IMG/VR virus record: IMGVR_UViG_3300025913_000041
Location: 1-62,116 of that record
Length of the DNA: 62,116 nt
Strand: one strand, 5' to 3'
Source: a virus
Shown piece after piece: positions 1 through 7,782 of this stretch. Numbering within the stretch: the stretch's first letter is position 1; every line of letters starts with the position of its first letter. Made by a program: the position numbers and the translations under genes. The notes beneath the pieces were generated by a model. That model had not been told where the DNA came from. It ran no database searches and was given only the letters and a program-made list of their open reading frames with translations.

Positions 1-95
1 ACGCTTACCGCGAACTCACGGCCCTGTTGAATCAGGCTTTTAAGGACTCGCCACCGCTGACATACGAAGAACTAGCCGCCGAATCCGAGGGCTAG
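1..95 (+). CDS. C-terminal fragment of hypothetical protein (contig-end copy)
   Basis: This is the last 31 codons of the 105-residue protein encoded complete at 61785-62102. It appears here only because the linear contig was cut inside the gene. It is not a second gene; after circularisation it merges with the copy at the right end. Confidence 0.9.
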   Translation, partial: AYRELTALLNQAFKDSPPLTYEELAAESEG

Positions 96-99
96 CCCC
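1..99. repeat. Terminal direct overlap, copy at 62008-62106
   Basis: Positions 1-99 are identical to 62008-62106. The copies diverge at the next base (A at 100, T at 62107), inside C-rich sequence. This is the signature of a circular or terminally redundant genome assembled as one linear contig. Without reads it cannot be told whether the overlap is an assembly artefact or part of a real terminal repeat. Confidence 0.9.
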
Positions 100-100
100 A

Positions 101-118
101 CCCCCCCCCCCCCCCCCC
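101..118. repeat. Poly-C tract (18 C)
   Basis: Eighteen consecutive C residues lie between the stop codon at 93-95 and the gene starting at 139. The other contig end also stops in a C-run. The tract probably stopped assembly, and its true length is uncertain. Confidence 0.85.
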
Positions 119-138
119 AACACAGTAGAGAAGAGACC

Positions 139-309
139 ATGAGAATACGATTGACAGTTGAGATTGAATACGAGACAGATCCCAAGGATTACTTCCTCGG
201 ACCAAACCCTACCGCTGAGATCATCGGGCGATACGACATGGAAGGGGACACAGACTGCTTACTTGATGGCAAGTGGACATTCATCAAAGCCGAAGAGGTC
301 CAAGCATGA
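139..309 (+). CDS. Hypothetical 56-residue protein
   Basis: A small acidic protein (begins MRIRLTVEIEYETDP) of no recognised family. Its start is preceded by the same AGAAGAGACC sequence seen before the gene at 61785. Its stop overlaps the next start by four bases (ATGA), so it is probably co-translated with the nucleotidyltransferase downstream. It is the second gene of the operon that crosses the contig junction. Confidence 0.6.
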   Translation: MRIRLTVEIEYETDPKDYFLGPNPTAEIIGRYDMEGDTDCLLDGKWTFIKAEEVQA

Positions 310-1013
310 ACCAGAGACCAGAGTGGGCAAGTGAACCGACCGTTTTAATGAAGGCGTTAGTCGGATCACGTCTTTACAACCTCGACACCGACGATAGCGA
401 TTATGACTACCGGTACATCCAAGTTTCGCCGCTCGCGCATGCTTTGTCACCGTTCCGAAACCTAGACACCAAGTCCAAAATTGACGGCAAAGAGGACGAT
501 ACCGTGTGGGAGTTCCGCATGTTTGCCAAGTACGCAGCGAACGGAAACCCGAGTGTCTATGAGGCGTTGTTCTCGGATGACGTGGAATTCAGCACGGAAC
601 AGGGTTTAACCACGCTGGCAAAGGAAATGCGGGCCATGCGCCGTCTATTCCTTGACGCCCGTCGTGTCTTCGATGCTCACCGAGGATATTCGACGGCGCA
701 ACTCAAAAAGATGAACTGGGAAGATCCAGGAATGCGCCACCGTAAGGCCATCGTCGCATATCTGCGGATTCTGCGGCAAGGATCGGACCTACTGTCCACC
801 GGCACATTCAATCCTCGTCTATCGGGCGAATTCCAGTGCTTTTTGATGGAAGTCAAAGAGGCTTACACCGAGTCTATGCGACCGTGGATAGAATCCAAAA
901 TGCACCAACTCGAAGATGAGATCGCCCGAGCCTATGAAAGGACAGTCTTGGGCGAAGCGGACCATCCTTACATCGAAGATCTGATTTGCCGAATGTACTC
1001 AGCGAAAGGCTAA
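306..1013 (+). CDS. YcgL-like predicted nucleotidyltransferase
   Basis: A 235-residue protein with an N-terminal DNA-polymerase-beta-type nucleotidyltransferase signature: GSRLYNL followed by the acidic DDSDYDYR at about residues 21-36. This matches the pattern of the YcgL (COG3541) predicted nucleotidyltransferases found in several large phages. The rest is helical and basic (RRLFLDARRVF). The family reaction is presumed to be nucleotidyl transfer onto an unknown acceptor. The ATG at 306 overlaps the previous stop (ATGA) and is preferred to the in-frame ATG at 273, which lies inside the upstream gene. Family assignment is fairly secure; the substrate is unknown. Confidence 0.75.
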   Translation: MNQRPEWASEPTVLMKALVGSRLYNLDTDDSDYDYRYIQVSPLAHALSPFRNLDTKSKIDGKEDDTVWEFRMFAKYAANGNPSVYEALFSDDVEFSTEQGLTTLAKEMRAMRRLFLDARRVFDAHRGYSTAQLKKMNWEDPGMRHRKAIVAYLRILRQGSDLLSTGTFNPRLSGEFQCFLMEVKEAYTESMRPWIESKMHQLEDEIARAYERTVLGEADHPYIEDLICRMYSAKG

Positions 1014-1017
1014 CCCC

Positions 1018-1494
1018 ATGACAGACCAACCACTAACACCAAAAGGACCGCCGCTAAAAATCTGGCTTCAATGGCACGGCGACGAGAAAGACCCCGAGGG
1101 CTTGCCAGACCCGCACTACATGAACGTGTCGTGGTCGGACCAAAAGGTATTCGACGGTGACATTGAGTACGTGCGAATATTCAAAACCACCAAAGAGGAA
1201 GTAGCGGCCAAGCAGTTAGACATAGTAGAAAATCCGAACCCACTCGAAGCTATCACCGGCATCCTACACGATCCCAAAGTAAGCGACGAAGAGTTTGCAA
1301 GGCAGGTAGAGGAGTTCAGCAAAGGGCAAAAACCCTCGATCTTTGTCCCCACGCTTTCAGAAGATGGCAAGAGAATTGTGTCTTACACCGTGACGCCCGG
1401 CGAGGGAATTCCACCGGGAACCAAGTGCGGACTTGGTGTTACCTTTGGAGAAAACTCCGAGATGCCCACTGATACGGTAGAGGGGGAAGAGTGA
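1018..1494 (+). CDS. Hypothetical protein, 158 aa
   Basis: An acidic, soluble protein without a recognised domain. It starts four bases after the nucleotidyltransferase stop codon, and its own stop overlaps the next gene's GTG start. Codon use matches its neighbours, so it is probably a real operon member. Confidence 0.7.
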   Translation: MTDQPLTPKGPPLKIWLQWHGDEKDPEGLPDPHYMNVSWSDQKVFDGDIEYVRIFKTTKEEVAAKQLDIVENPNPLEAITGILHDPKVSDEEFARQVEEFSKGQKPSIFVPTLSEDGKRIVSYTVTPGEGIPPGTKCGLGVTFGENSEMPTDTVEGEE

Positions 1495-1853
1495 ACTCAG
1501 TCGAATTTGTTGACCGACTTGCCGCCGCAACTTTTAGCGAGAAGCCCACGGTCCCCGAGGTTATGCCCTTCGTTTGGTTGTTTCGGGATCTTTCGGATGC
1601 CAGGAACGGAGCGGGTGGCTCACTGCATATCGTGCTTCAAGATCCGAACTACAAAGACTATCACGTTCAATCGTGCGTTGACTTTGCAGCAAAAAGAGGC
1701 GACCGACCCGGCGAAGAGTTGGGCAAGATCCTTTTGAGGATGAGTCAAACACAACGGAGAAAGTTAGGCGACCGATTCAACGACAATCCAAGACAAGCCG
1801 AGGAATGGATGTCAAGGCGAATCGAGCAGAAGCTAGGGATACAGGAGCCATGA
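1491..1853 (+). CDS. Hypothetical protein, 120 aa
   Basis: Starts at GTG 1491, overlapping the previous stop (GTGA), and ends overlapping the next ATG (ATGA). The protein has an acidic N-terminal half and a basic, arginine-rich C-terminal half (MSQTQRRKLGDRF). No family recognised. Confidence 0.65.
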   Translation: MNSVEFVDRLAAATFSEKPTVPEVMPFVWLFRDLSDARNGAGGSLHIVLQDPNYKDYHVQSCVDFAAKRGDRPGEELGKILLRMSQTQRRKLGDRFNDNPRQAEEWMSRRIEQKLGIQEP

Positions 1854-2041
1854 CGAGCCGCGAGAAGCGCCTTATAGAGGCTACGTTGACATGCCACAGG
1901 TACAACCGCTCGCCGATACAACTGACGTGGCCTATTCAAAATGTATGGATTCACGCGGCAAAACTAGAGAAAGAACGACAGGACGTTTTGAAGTTTCAGC
2001 CGACCGGCTCTGACCTATCCCTGGATTCTGCCCAACTATAA
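1850..2041 (+). CDS. Hypothetical protein, 63 aa
   Basis: The ATG at 1850 overlaps the preceding stop and is preferred to the in-frame ATG at 1805. Small basic protein beginning MTSREKRLIEATLTCHRY; no recognised motif. Confidence 0.55.
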   Translation: MTSREKRLIEATLTCHRYNRSPIQLTWPIQNVWIHAAKLEKERQDVLKFQPTGSDLSLDSAQL

Positions 2042-2049
2042 AGAGAGAT

Positions 2050-2415
2050 ATGAATGAACCTCAGATTGAACAGATTTCAGTTCCCATGTACCGAGTTGCC
2101 GGGAGAGAATTTCGATGGAAATACGAAGCCGAATCTTATGCTCAAGAGTTAGCCGCCAAATCCGCATTGCCGACACGGCCCATGATGGAGCAGATGGCTA
2201 ATCATGGGCCGCTTCGCGGTGTTCTGACGGTTGGATCGACCGCGTTGCTCATGTTTCCATTACTCTGCGCATCAACGTGGCACAGTGGACCATACGGCAT
2301 CATGGCCGTTATCGAGCAAGTGTTCGTGGTCGGACTATTTGTGTTTAACGCTATGCTTGCGGGTCACTACACACAAGCCAGGTACGACAAAGAGCACACC
2401 CATGAGAACCTTTAG
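2050..2415 (+). CDS. Small membrane protein, 121 aa
   Basis: A soluble N-terminal half (about 55 residues) is followed by two hydrophobic segments at about residues 57-75 (LTVGSTALLMFPLLCAS) and 82-105 (IMAVIEQVFVVGLFVFNAML). A charged tail ends the protein. An AAAGAGAG ribosome-binding site lies 3-4 bases before the ATG. Function unknown; it is far from the endolysin, so holin is not the first choice. Confidence 0.65.
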   Translation: MNEPQIEQISVPMYRVAGREFRWKYEAESYAQELAAKSALPTRPMMEQMANHGPLRGVLTVGSTALLMFPLLCASTWHSGPYGIMAVIEQVFVVGLFVFNAMLAGHYTQARYDKEHTHENL

Positions 2416-2638
2416 CACCATCACCAAGAACCAAATGCTCATCGCTGTTGATGAGTTGAAAGGTAAAGCAGTCTTGACCCTCCACAACGTAGACACCAAA
2501 GAGGAACAACGTCTGTTATTCTCGTCCGTGGCACGAGCCGAACGAATCGCTTGCCTGATCGTTGACGACTGGGATAAAGACCCTACACCCGTGGATCATG
2601 TCCAAAGTCTTCACCTACGAGGTTGGGTAGATTGTTGA
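2402..2638 (+). CDS. Hypothetical protein, 78 aa
   Basis: The last gene of the junction-crossing operon, overlapping the membrane protein by 14 bases. Begins MRTFSTITKNQ. No recognised family. A GC-rich hairpin follows at 2644-2667. Confidence 0.6.
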   Translation: MRTFSTITKNQMLIAVDELKGKAVLTLHNVDTKEEQRLLFSSVARAERIACLIVDDWDKDPTPVDHVQSLHLRGWVDC

Positions 2639-2643
2639 GGATT

Positions 2644-2667
2644 GGGGAGACTAGCATCAGACTCCCC
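2644..2667. terminator. Intergenic hairpin between convergent operons
   Basis: GGGGAG ... CTCCCC can pair with an 8-base inner part closed by CT/AG. It sits in the 36-base gap between the plus-strand operon ending at 2638 and the tailspike gene ending at 2675 on the minus strand. No U-run follows on either strand, so it is a weak or factor-dependent terminator at best. Confidence 0.45.
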
Positions 2668-2674
2668 GTGACAG

Positions 2675-5251
2675 CTAAATGAGGTATCCGATAATCTCAG
2701 ATGCCAGTGTTTGAGAGGTCCCAGTTGCACCGCCCGTCACGCTCAGATACACCGTCGAAGCCGCTGCATAGGCTGTAATAGCCCCCGCGACCGTCTCGAA
2801 CTCGTAGCCCGCCCCTGCCGCTGTAACGCCAGTTAGGGGCGTAGCCGCATAGATTTCCGATCCTCCATTTGTTGTTCCTATACCTGCGGTTGGAGCCCCC
2901 GTTATCGCGCTTGCAGCCGTGCATCTGACTATTGCACTTTGGATAATTAGAGATCGGCCAGTCGGTACCGTGTAAATAAGTGTCCCAGCTACCGTCTTAC
3001 CGTTGACCCCGCTAACCGTGGCGAGAACGTCCAATCGGAACGGCTGAACCTGGGTGTTTACGGTCGAGTTGAACGTGTATGCCTGGACGACCGTCGATCC
3101 GATGTTGTTGTTCGCAACAGTCACGCCCGTTAAGCCTGAATCGACTAGGACACCTACAGCAAAGGGATTGACGATTGTGTTCCCGATTGCACTTGTTCCG
3201 TTTCCAGCGAGCCATATACCGTTCGTCTGCGAACCTGAACTCGTGACGTGATTGCCGATTACAATAGTGTTCAGGTTCGCTTTGATGCCAGTTGCACCCA
3301 GACCCGAGACAGTATTTCCTGAAATGACTGTGCCGGGGTTATTGCCACCCTGCGCATTGAGGGCTATTGAACTCAGTGCGTTTAGACAGCTGTTGTTGCT
3401 GAACAGCGTCGTAGTAGAACTCTGGATCGAGGCGCTGCTCGCAAACCCGTTGATCGAGTTACCCGAGATCGTGACGTTGGAAGAATTAAAGCAGCCGACG
3501 CCCGTTGCGTTTGTCGCCGCGCCAGTTCCGTGCATCACGTTACCGGTTACGCTGACATTTACAGCGTGGTTCATATAAACGCCGTAGGATTTTGAGTTCG
3601 GAGAAATGATGTCGTTTCCAGATACAACCACATCGGCGGGTCCGGTACCGCCCGCTGTGTTCTGGATCATAATGCTGGCCTGGTTCTGACCCATACCGCA
3701 GTCGATGAACCGATTGTTAGCAACCTCAATTTGCACCGGTTCATCGGAGTTATTCCCGGGCTTAATGTCAGCACCGTTAGTTAAACAAAGGTTAAGCGTA
3801 TTCCCGGTGAGCCGAACGTTAGAGTTTGCAGCCGAGTCAATCGAACCAAGTCCAGCAAACGACGTACCGCGCACGTAGCAACTTGACACAAGAGACATTG
3901 CGACATTGTTTGACCAGATGATGCCGCCGTTTGCATGGCCGACCATCGGGTCAAGATTACAATTTATGACCGTACAATCGGTGACCTTACAAGCGCCGTC
4001 GCCCTTCGTGCCCAGCGTCGGGTCGGAGTTCGTGAAGTGGATACCGTTGCCCCAGATGTTTTGAATCCGGGCACCTTTGACGAGGTTATACGAGTTGTAA
4101 ATGACAACACCCTCGCCCGGGAAATTCTGGATAGTTATGTTTTGAACCGTACAGTTATTGGCATTGACGCGCACCGCCGAAGTGTTCTGCCACGATCCAA
4201 TAGTGAAATTTGCATAGTTCCCGTCGATAGTGCCGGGGCCTTGAAGAAGGTTTCCCGTTCCTTGAAGGTCGAACACGTCGGATGCCGAATAGAAAGAAGA
4301 TCCAACCGCGAACGTACCGGTAAAGGCACCATCCATCGTCACCTGGGTCGATGAATCGACCGAGAGAATATTAGGAGCCGTGCCAGCCTCATCCACGGTG
4401 GCCGCTGAGACACGGAAAGCCGCATCCTTACCTGTTCCACCCGTAGCAGTGTTAGTCGTCTGGGAGACGATTGTAGACCCATCTCCGCCGACAGTGTAGG
4501 AGGTAATGCGGCCAGAACCAGCCGCGTCGAGAACCGGGGTGATTGTTGCACCGGTTGCACCAGCCGCACACGTTGGAAGTCCGGCTCCTGCAGTGTAGCC
4601 CGAGCCATACCCAAGACATGACCCGGCAAAAGCGGAGTACGTCATTGTGGCGTCGCCAGTGCCGGTAGCGAATGTTAAAAGCCCGCTTGCCTGTGGATTG
4701 CCTAGACCTTGCCCCGCGCACGTGACGGTTCCTGATTTGGTCGGTGCCGACCCAGTGAGGCTGACCGCCGTAACCGTCCACGTAAAGGTACTGTTAGTCC
4801 AAGTCGATCCCACGCTTGGGGTCGTTGAAACCCCAGACACCGTGAACACTACCGACGCATCGGCCTTGTACCGGGGGAATGCAAAGTTGATTAGACCGGC
4901 TTGTCGAAGACTGTATGATTGCCCGGCTACCATTCCAGCGGTCGAAGTCAATTGAATGACCGTATCGCCTGGATTCACTTGAGACGTGATCGTGGTGATG
5001 ATCTGGCTAGCAAGTTTGACTGTAGCTCCATTGAGATAGATGGATTGACCCGCAGTTGTTGATCGGAGATCTCCGCTTACAATGTACGTCTTGCCAGCCG
5101 TAAAATTGACATTTAGTCCTGTAGCCAAGGCGGTTCGAATCGCTACCGTATCGTCAGTCGTTCCATCGCCTTTCGCGCCCTTTGAATCGACGCTGATAGA
5201 CAAAAGGAACTTGGTGTTAAATGGTGCGGTTGATCCTGCTGGTATTGGCAT
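2675..5251 (-). CDS. Tailspike protein with pectate-lyase-like beta-helix
   Basis: An 858-residue protein. Residues about 20-45 contain VDSKGAKGDGTTDDTVAI, the entry motif of the Pectate_lyase_3 right-handed beta-helix fold common in phage tailspikes and depolymerases. A long series of short N/G/V-rich rungs follows (for example NCTVQNITIQNF and VQIEVANNRFIDCG). The C-terminal about 110 residues form a separate beta-rich domain starting near VSGVNGKTVAGTLIYTV, probably for trimerisation or receptor contact. It is the distal gene of the structural operon; its ATG overlaps the upstream stop (TAATG). Likely binds or degrades host surface polysaccharide; catalytic residues were not identified. 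Confidence 0.85.
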   Translation of the reverse strand: MPIPAGSTAPFNTKFLLSISVDSKGAKGDGTTDDTVAIRTALATGLNVNFTAGKTYIVSGDLRSTTAGQSIYLNGATVKLASQIITTITSQVNPGDTVIQLTSTAGMVAGQSYSLRQAGLINFAFPRYKADASVVFTVSGVSTTPSVGSTWTNSTFTWTVTAVSLTGSAPTKSGTVTCAGQGLGNPQASGLLTFATGTGDATMTYSAFAGSCLGYGSGYTAGAGLPTCAAGATGATITPVLDAAGSGRITSYTVGGDGSTIVSQTTNTATGGTGKDAAFRVSAATVDEAGTAPNILSVDSSTQVTMDGAFTGTFAVGSSFYSASDVFDLQGTGNLLQGPGTIDGNYANFTIGSWQNTSAVRVNANNCTVQNITIQNFPGEGVVIYNSYNLVKGARIQNIWGNGIHFTNSDPTLGTKGDGACKVTDCTVINCNLDPMVGHANGGIIWSNNVAMSLVSSCYVRGTSFAGLGSIDSAANSNVRLTGNTLNLCLTNGADIKPGNNSDEPVQIEVANNRFIDCGMGQNQASIMIQNTAGGTGPADVVVSGNDIISPNSKSYGVYMNHAVNVSVTGNVMHGTGAATNATGVGCFNSSNVTISGNSINGFASSASIQSSTTTLFSNNSCLNALSSIALNAQGGNNPGTVISGNTVSGLGATGIKANLNTIVIGNHVTSSGSQTNGIWLAGNGTSAIGNTIVNPFAVGVLVDSGLTGVTVANNNIGSTVVQAYTFNSTVNTQVQPFRLDVLATVSGVNGKTVAGTLIYTVPTGRSLIIQSAIVRCTAASAITGAPTAGIGTTNGGSEIYAATPLTGVTAAGAGYEFETVAGAITAYAAASTVYLSVTGGATGTSQTLASEIIGYLI

Positions 5252-5964
5252 TACGACACGCTCACATAAAAGGCGTCACCGGCTACACCATTCGCATAAA
5301 GGACATTCGAGTTAGCTACGGCAAAACCTACGGATTGCCCAGGTTGAAGCGCATATCCATTTCCGGTGCCGTCTGTCGCATCCGTGACCGTAGAACCTCC
5401 GATGGTTCCGCCGATGGACCCCGCTGTGCTGGTGAAATTAGAATTACTTGGACCGGCTGAAACAAGAACACCGTTTACCGCCGCAAGGCTTGGTAATTGG
5501 ACCCTTGTGCCTGTCACTGCGATAACAACCTGGCCGGTTCTCTCTGTACCGAGGGCGTTCGCCACGACTGTCGCATTAACATTAGATCCGCCACCCTTTT
5601 CGCCAGGAATGCCGCTCCCGTTGCCCGTAGACGCGGTGATCGTTGCAGAACCCGATGTCCACGCAACGAAGTAAACGAAGACTTGGAGAGCCCCGACCGG
5701 GCAGGTATAAATTCCCGTTGCGTTCGCCGCGATTCCCGTTGACCCGTCGTTGGTGTTTGTGATGCTTGAATCCAATACTCGCGTAAAGTTCGTGCCGTCC
5801 ATCGAAACAGCTACGCCGATCTGTCCGACATAGCCTGCACTCGCGATACCGAATATAAGACCACCGATACCAGGACCGCCGCCAACCGGCAAATATGATC
5901 CAGCCGTCATCGGCAATGTGGAATTAGCGTTGGCAAGCGTGATATTGCCTGAGTTCTGACTCAT
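5251..5964 (-). CDS. Virion-associated beta-rich protein, 237 aa
   Basis: Low-complexity, S/T/G/V-rich protein typical of tail appendage or decoration proteins. Residues about 45-115 (MDGTNFTRVL ... SGSATITAS) resemble the tandem repeat of the 354-residue protein at 23605-24669. A collagen-like GIPGEKGGG follows near the middle. Its start codon overlaps the stop of a 12-codon leader ORF that carries a strong ribosome-binding site. Confidence 0.65.
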   Translation of the reverse strand: MSQNSGNITLANANSTLPMTAGSYLPVGGGPGIGGLIFGIASAGYVGQIGVAVSMDGTNFTRVLDSSITNTNDGSTGIAANATGIYTCPVGALQVFVYFVAWTSGSATITASTGNGSGIPGEKGGGSNVNATVVANALGTERTGQVVIAVTGTRVQLPSLAAVNGVLVSAGPSNSNFTSTAGSIGGTIGGSTVTDATDGTGNGYALQPGQSVGFAVANSNVLYANGVAGDAFYVSVS

Positions 5965-5999
5965 TTAAGCCATCTCGCAATAAGAAGGGATGAAATCAT
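5961..5999 (-). CDS. 12-residue leader ORF with strong RBS
   Basis: Encodes MISSLLIARWLK and stops with TGA overlapping the ATG of the 237-residue structural gene. A perfect GGAGGT lies six bases before its ATG (complement of 6006-6011). The downstream gene has no such site of its own, so ribosomes probably reach it by termination-reinitiation. Confidence 0.45.
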   Translation of the reverse strand: MISSLLIARWLK

Positions 6000-6060
6000 C
6001 GTGGGACCTCCATAGCTGTAAACTTATGTCGGCCTCGATACCCTTAATATCTTGGCTATC

Positions 6061-6091
6061 GGGTCATCTTCGGATGGCCCTTTCTGTTTTT
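6061..6091 (+). terminator. Rho-independent terminator, antisense to structural operon
   Basis: A perfect 8-bp stem (GGGTCATC/GATGGCCC, one G-U pair) closed by a UUCG tetraloop is followed by TTTCTGTTTTT on the plus strand. All neighbouring genes are on the minus strand. It would stop plus-strand transcripts reading antisense through the tailspike region. Confidence 0.75.
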
Positions 6092-6105
6092 CTATTCTAC
6101 ACCGT

Positions 6106-7773
6106 TTACGCAACCATATTTACAGCCACCATCGCATAGGCCGATGCAGGAGCGATACCATAGCCCATCGTTACAGTCGCACCGTTGCCGAGCGCAACAG
6201 ACATGGCGCAATGATCGCCCGATATGGTCCCTGTAGCCTCCGAAGTCTGGGTAGACGTCAAAACACCCGGCGAGAGGATTGCATCGACTACAAGGTCACC
6301 CAGCGCAGAAGATAAGGGCACACTAGCTGACGCGGAACTCGCACTGTTTGCTGTTCCCACTGTTCCGAGTGCTACGGTAGTCGGAGCATCCAAAGCAACG
6401 CCCATGACATAGACATTCGGGCCTCCCGTGTAGGTGAAAACGACCGCATGAGTGCCTGGAGCGTTCGAGAGCAAATAGTACAGAGTCACCGTTAAGGTGC
6501 CCTGAGTCACGGTGCCTAGTGGGACCGGGGTTACTCCGACTCCGTTGTAATCTTGAACCACGACGGCACCGGGAAGGCCCACAACGCATTCGGCCAGGAT
6601 GATAGGACCGCCTCCACTCGTGAGATTGAATGTGACCGTACCGGCTGAAATCGCCGCGCCACCTGAGTCGATGACTGAGACCGAAGTCGTAGGATCAACT
6701 GGGAAAATAACCGGGGGATATCGAAGGCTTGGAGAACCGCCCCCAACGACCGGAATGGCATCCGCATAATAGCCAGGTTGGATCGTGGCATAGGTGTACG
6801 ATCCCGTGTAGTCCTTGACTGTGATCGTGTATCCAGTCGATGCCGCTGCGCCGTTCCAAATCGTGAACGGCATTGGGGGATTTGAGAGCAACACGTCCAG
6901 ACTCGCGCTTGGCGTGATTCGCACAAGTGAGGGACTTGCTGGCGTGAGAGTGACGGTCGAGCCTGTTGTATCGGAAACTGTAGCGGTTCCTATGGCCTGG
7001 TATGCGCTATTTACCCATAGGAAGGACCCTGCCTGAGTATGTGTGACGAATAGCGTGTCTGTTGACGGAGAATCGACCGGGGCGGCGACGTCGTTCGTAA
7101 AGCGTTGCCAAAGGTTCCCGTTTGGTCCCATGACGCCCGAGTAGTCAATCGTGCCAGGTGTAATCACGCCTGCCGCCGTGGTGCAGTTGCCAATGAGAAC
7201 CGAGTTCATCGCGGGCGGCGTAATCGTGGTTGAAAAGTCAAGCGTTCCCGCCGAGTTGCTTAGAGCGTTCCATGCGCCTAGCTTTAGCCAAACGTAAACG
7301 ATAGACGTAGCATCAGGAAGGGTTAGGGTATCGCCCGCGAATTCGAGCGACGAAAACGAAACGGCAACACCGTTGGTCACGCCAACATTTAGCGCCGTGA
7401 CCGCCGCTAGAGCGGTGACCGTCCAGTACGTTCCATTTGGAGGCGCATGTCCGACCGTGGTTAGGATGCAGATATAAGTCACGCCACCACTTGAGGCGTA
7501 TTCCCCTGGCTGATAGGTCGTTCCTGCATCATAGGCCGTGTAGAGCTTCAATCCCGACGCAACACCAAACGTCCCCCCAGGATAAGACCCCATGACCGTC
7601 ACGACCGCTAAAAGTTGGTTCAGCTTCTCGGTGATATTAGTTGCGAAATCACCTGTCGAAAAGGGAGCGTCTACCGGGTCCGTGGTGGTCGAATCGGTAC
7701 AAGTGCTCCGAAGATAGGCCACGGTCGGGCCTATCGGTATTGGAGTTTGAGCGGAAGTTAATCTGTATGCCAT
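6106..7773 (-). CDS. Tail appendage / putative receptor-binding protein, 555 aa
   Basis: A beta-rich virion protein. Residues about 79-118 (YDAGTTYQPGEYASSGGVTY ... APPNGTYWTV) resemble the aromatic-rich CBM5/12 chitin/cellulose-binding fold found in many phage tail proteins. The remaining sequence is G/T/S/V-rich and unassigned. It lies between the 1038-residue tail protein and the tailspike, ten bases after the upstream stop, in the distal part of the tail operon. Confidence 0.65.
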   Translation of the reverse strand: MAYRLTSAQTPIPIGPTVAYLRSTCTDSTTTDPVDAPFSTGDFATNITEKLNQLLAVVTVMGSYPGGTFGVASGLKLYTAYDAGTTYQPGEYASSGGVTYICILTTVGHAPPNGTYWTVTALAAVTALNVGVTNGVAVSFSSLEFAGDTLTLPDATSIVYVWLKLGAWNALSNSAGTLDFSTTITPPAMNSVLIGNCTTAAGVITPGTIDYSGVMGPNGNLWQRFTNDVAAPVDSPSTDTLFVTHTQAGSFLWVNSAYQAIGTATVSDTTGSTVTLTPASPSLVRITPSASLDVLLSNPPMPFTIWNGAAASTGYTITVKDYTGSYTYATIQPGYYADAIPVVGGGSPSLRYPPVIFPVDPTTSVSVIDSGGAAISAGTVTFNLTSGGGPIILAECVVGLPGAVVVQDYNGVGVTPVPLGTVTQGTLTVTLYYLLSNAPGTHAVVFTYTGGPNVYVMGVALDAPTTVALGTVGTANSASSASASVPLSSALGDLVVDAILSPGVLTSTQTSEATGTISGDHCAMSVALGNGATVTMGYGIAPASAYAMVAVNMVA

Positions 7774-7782
7774 TCTCTTTTC

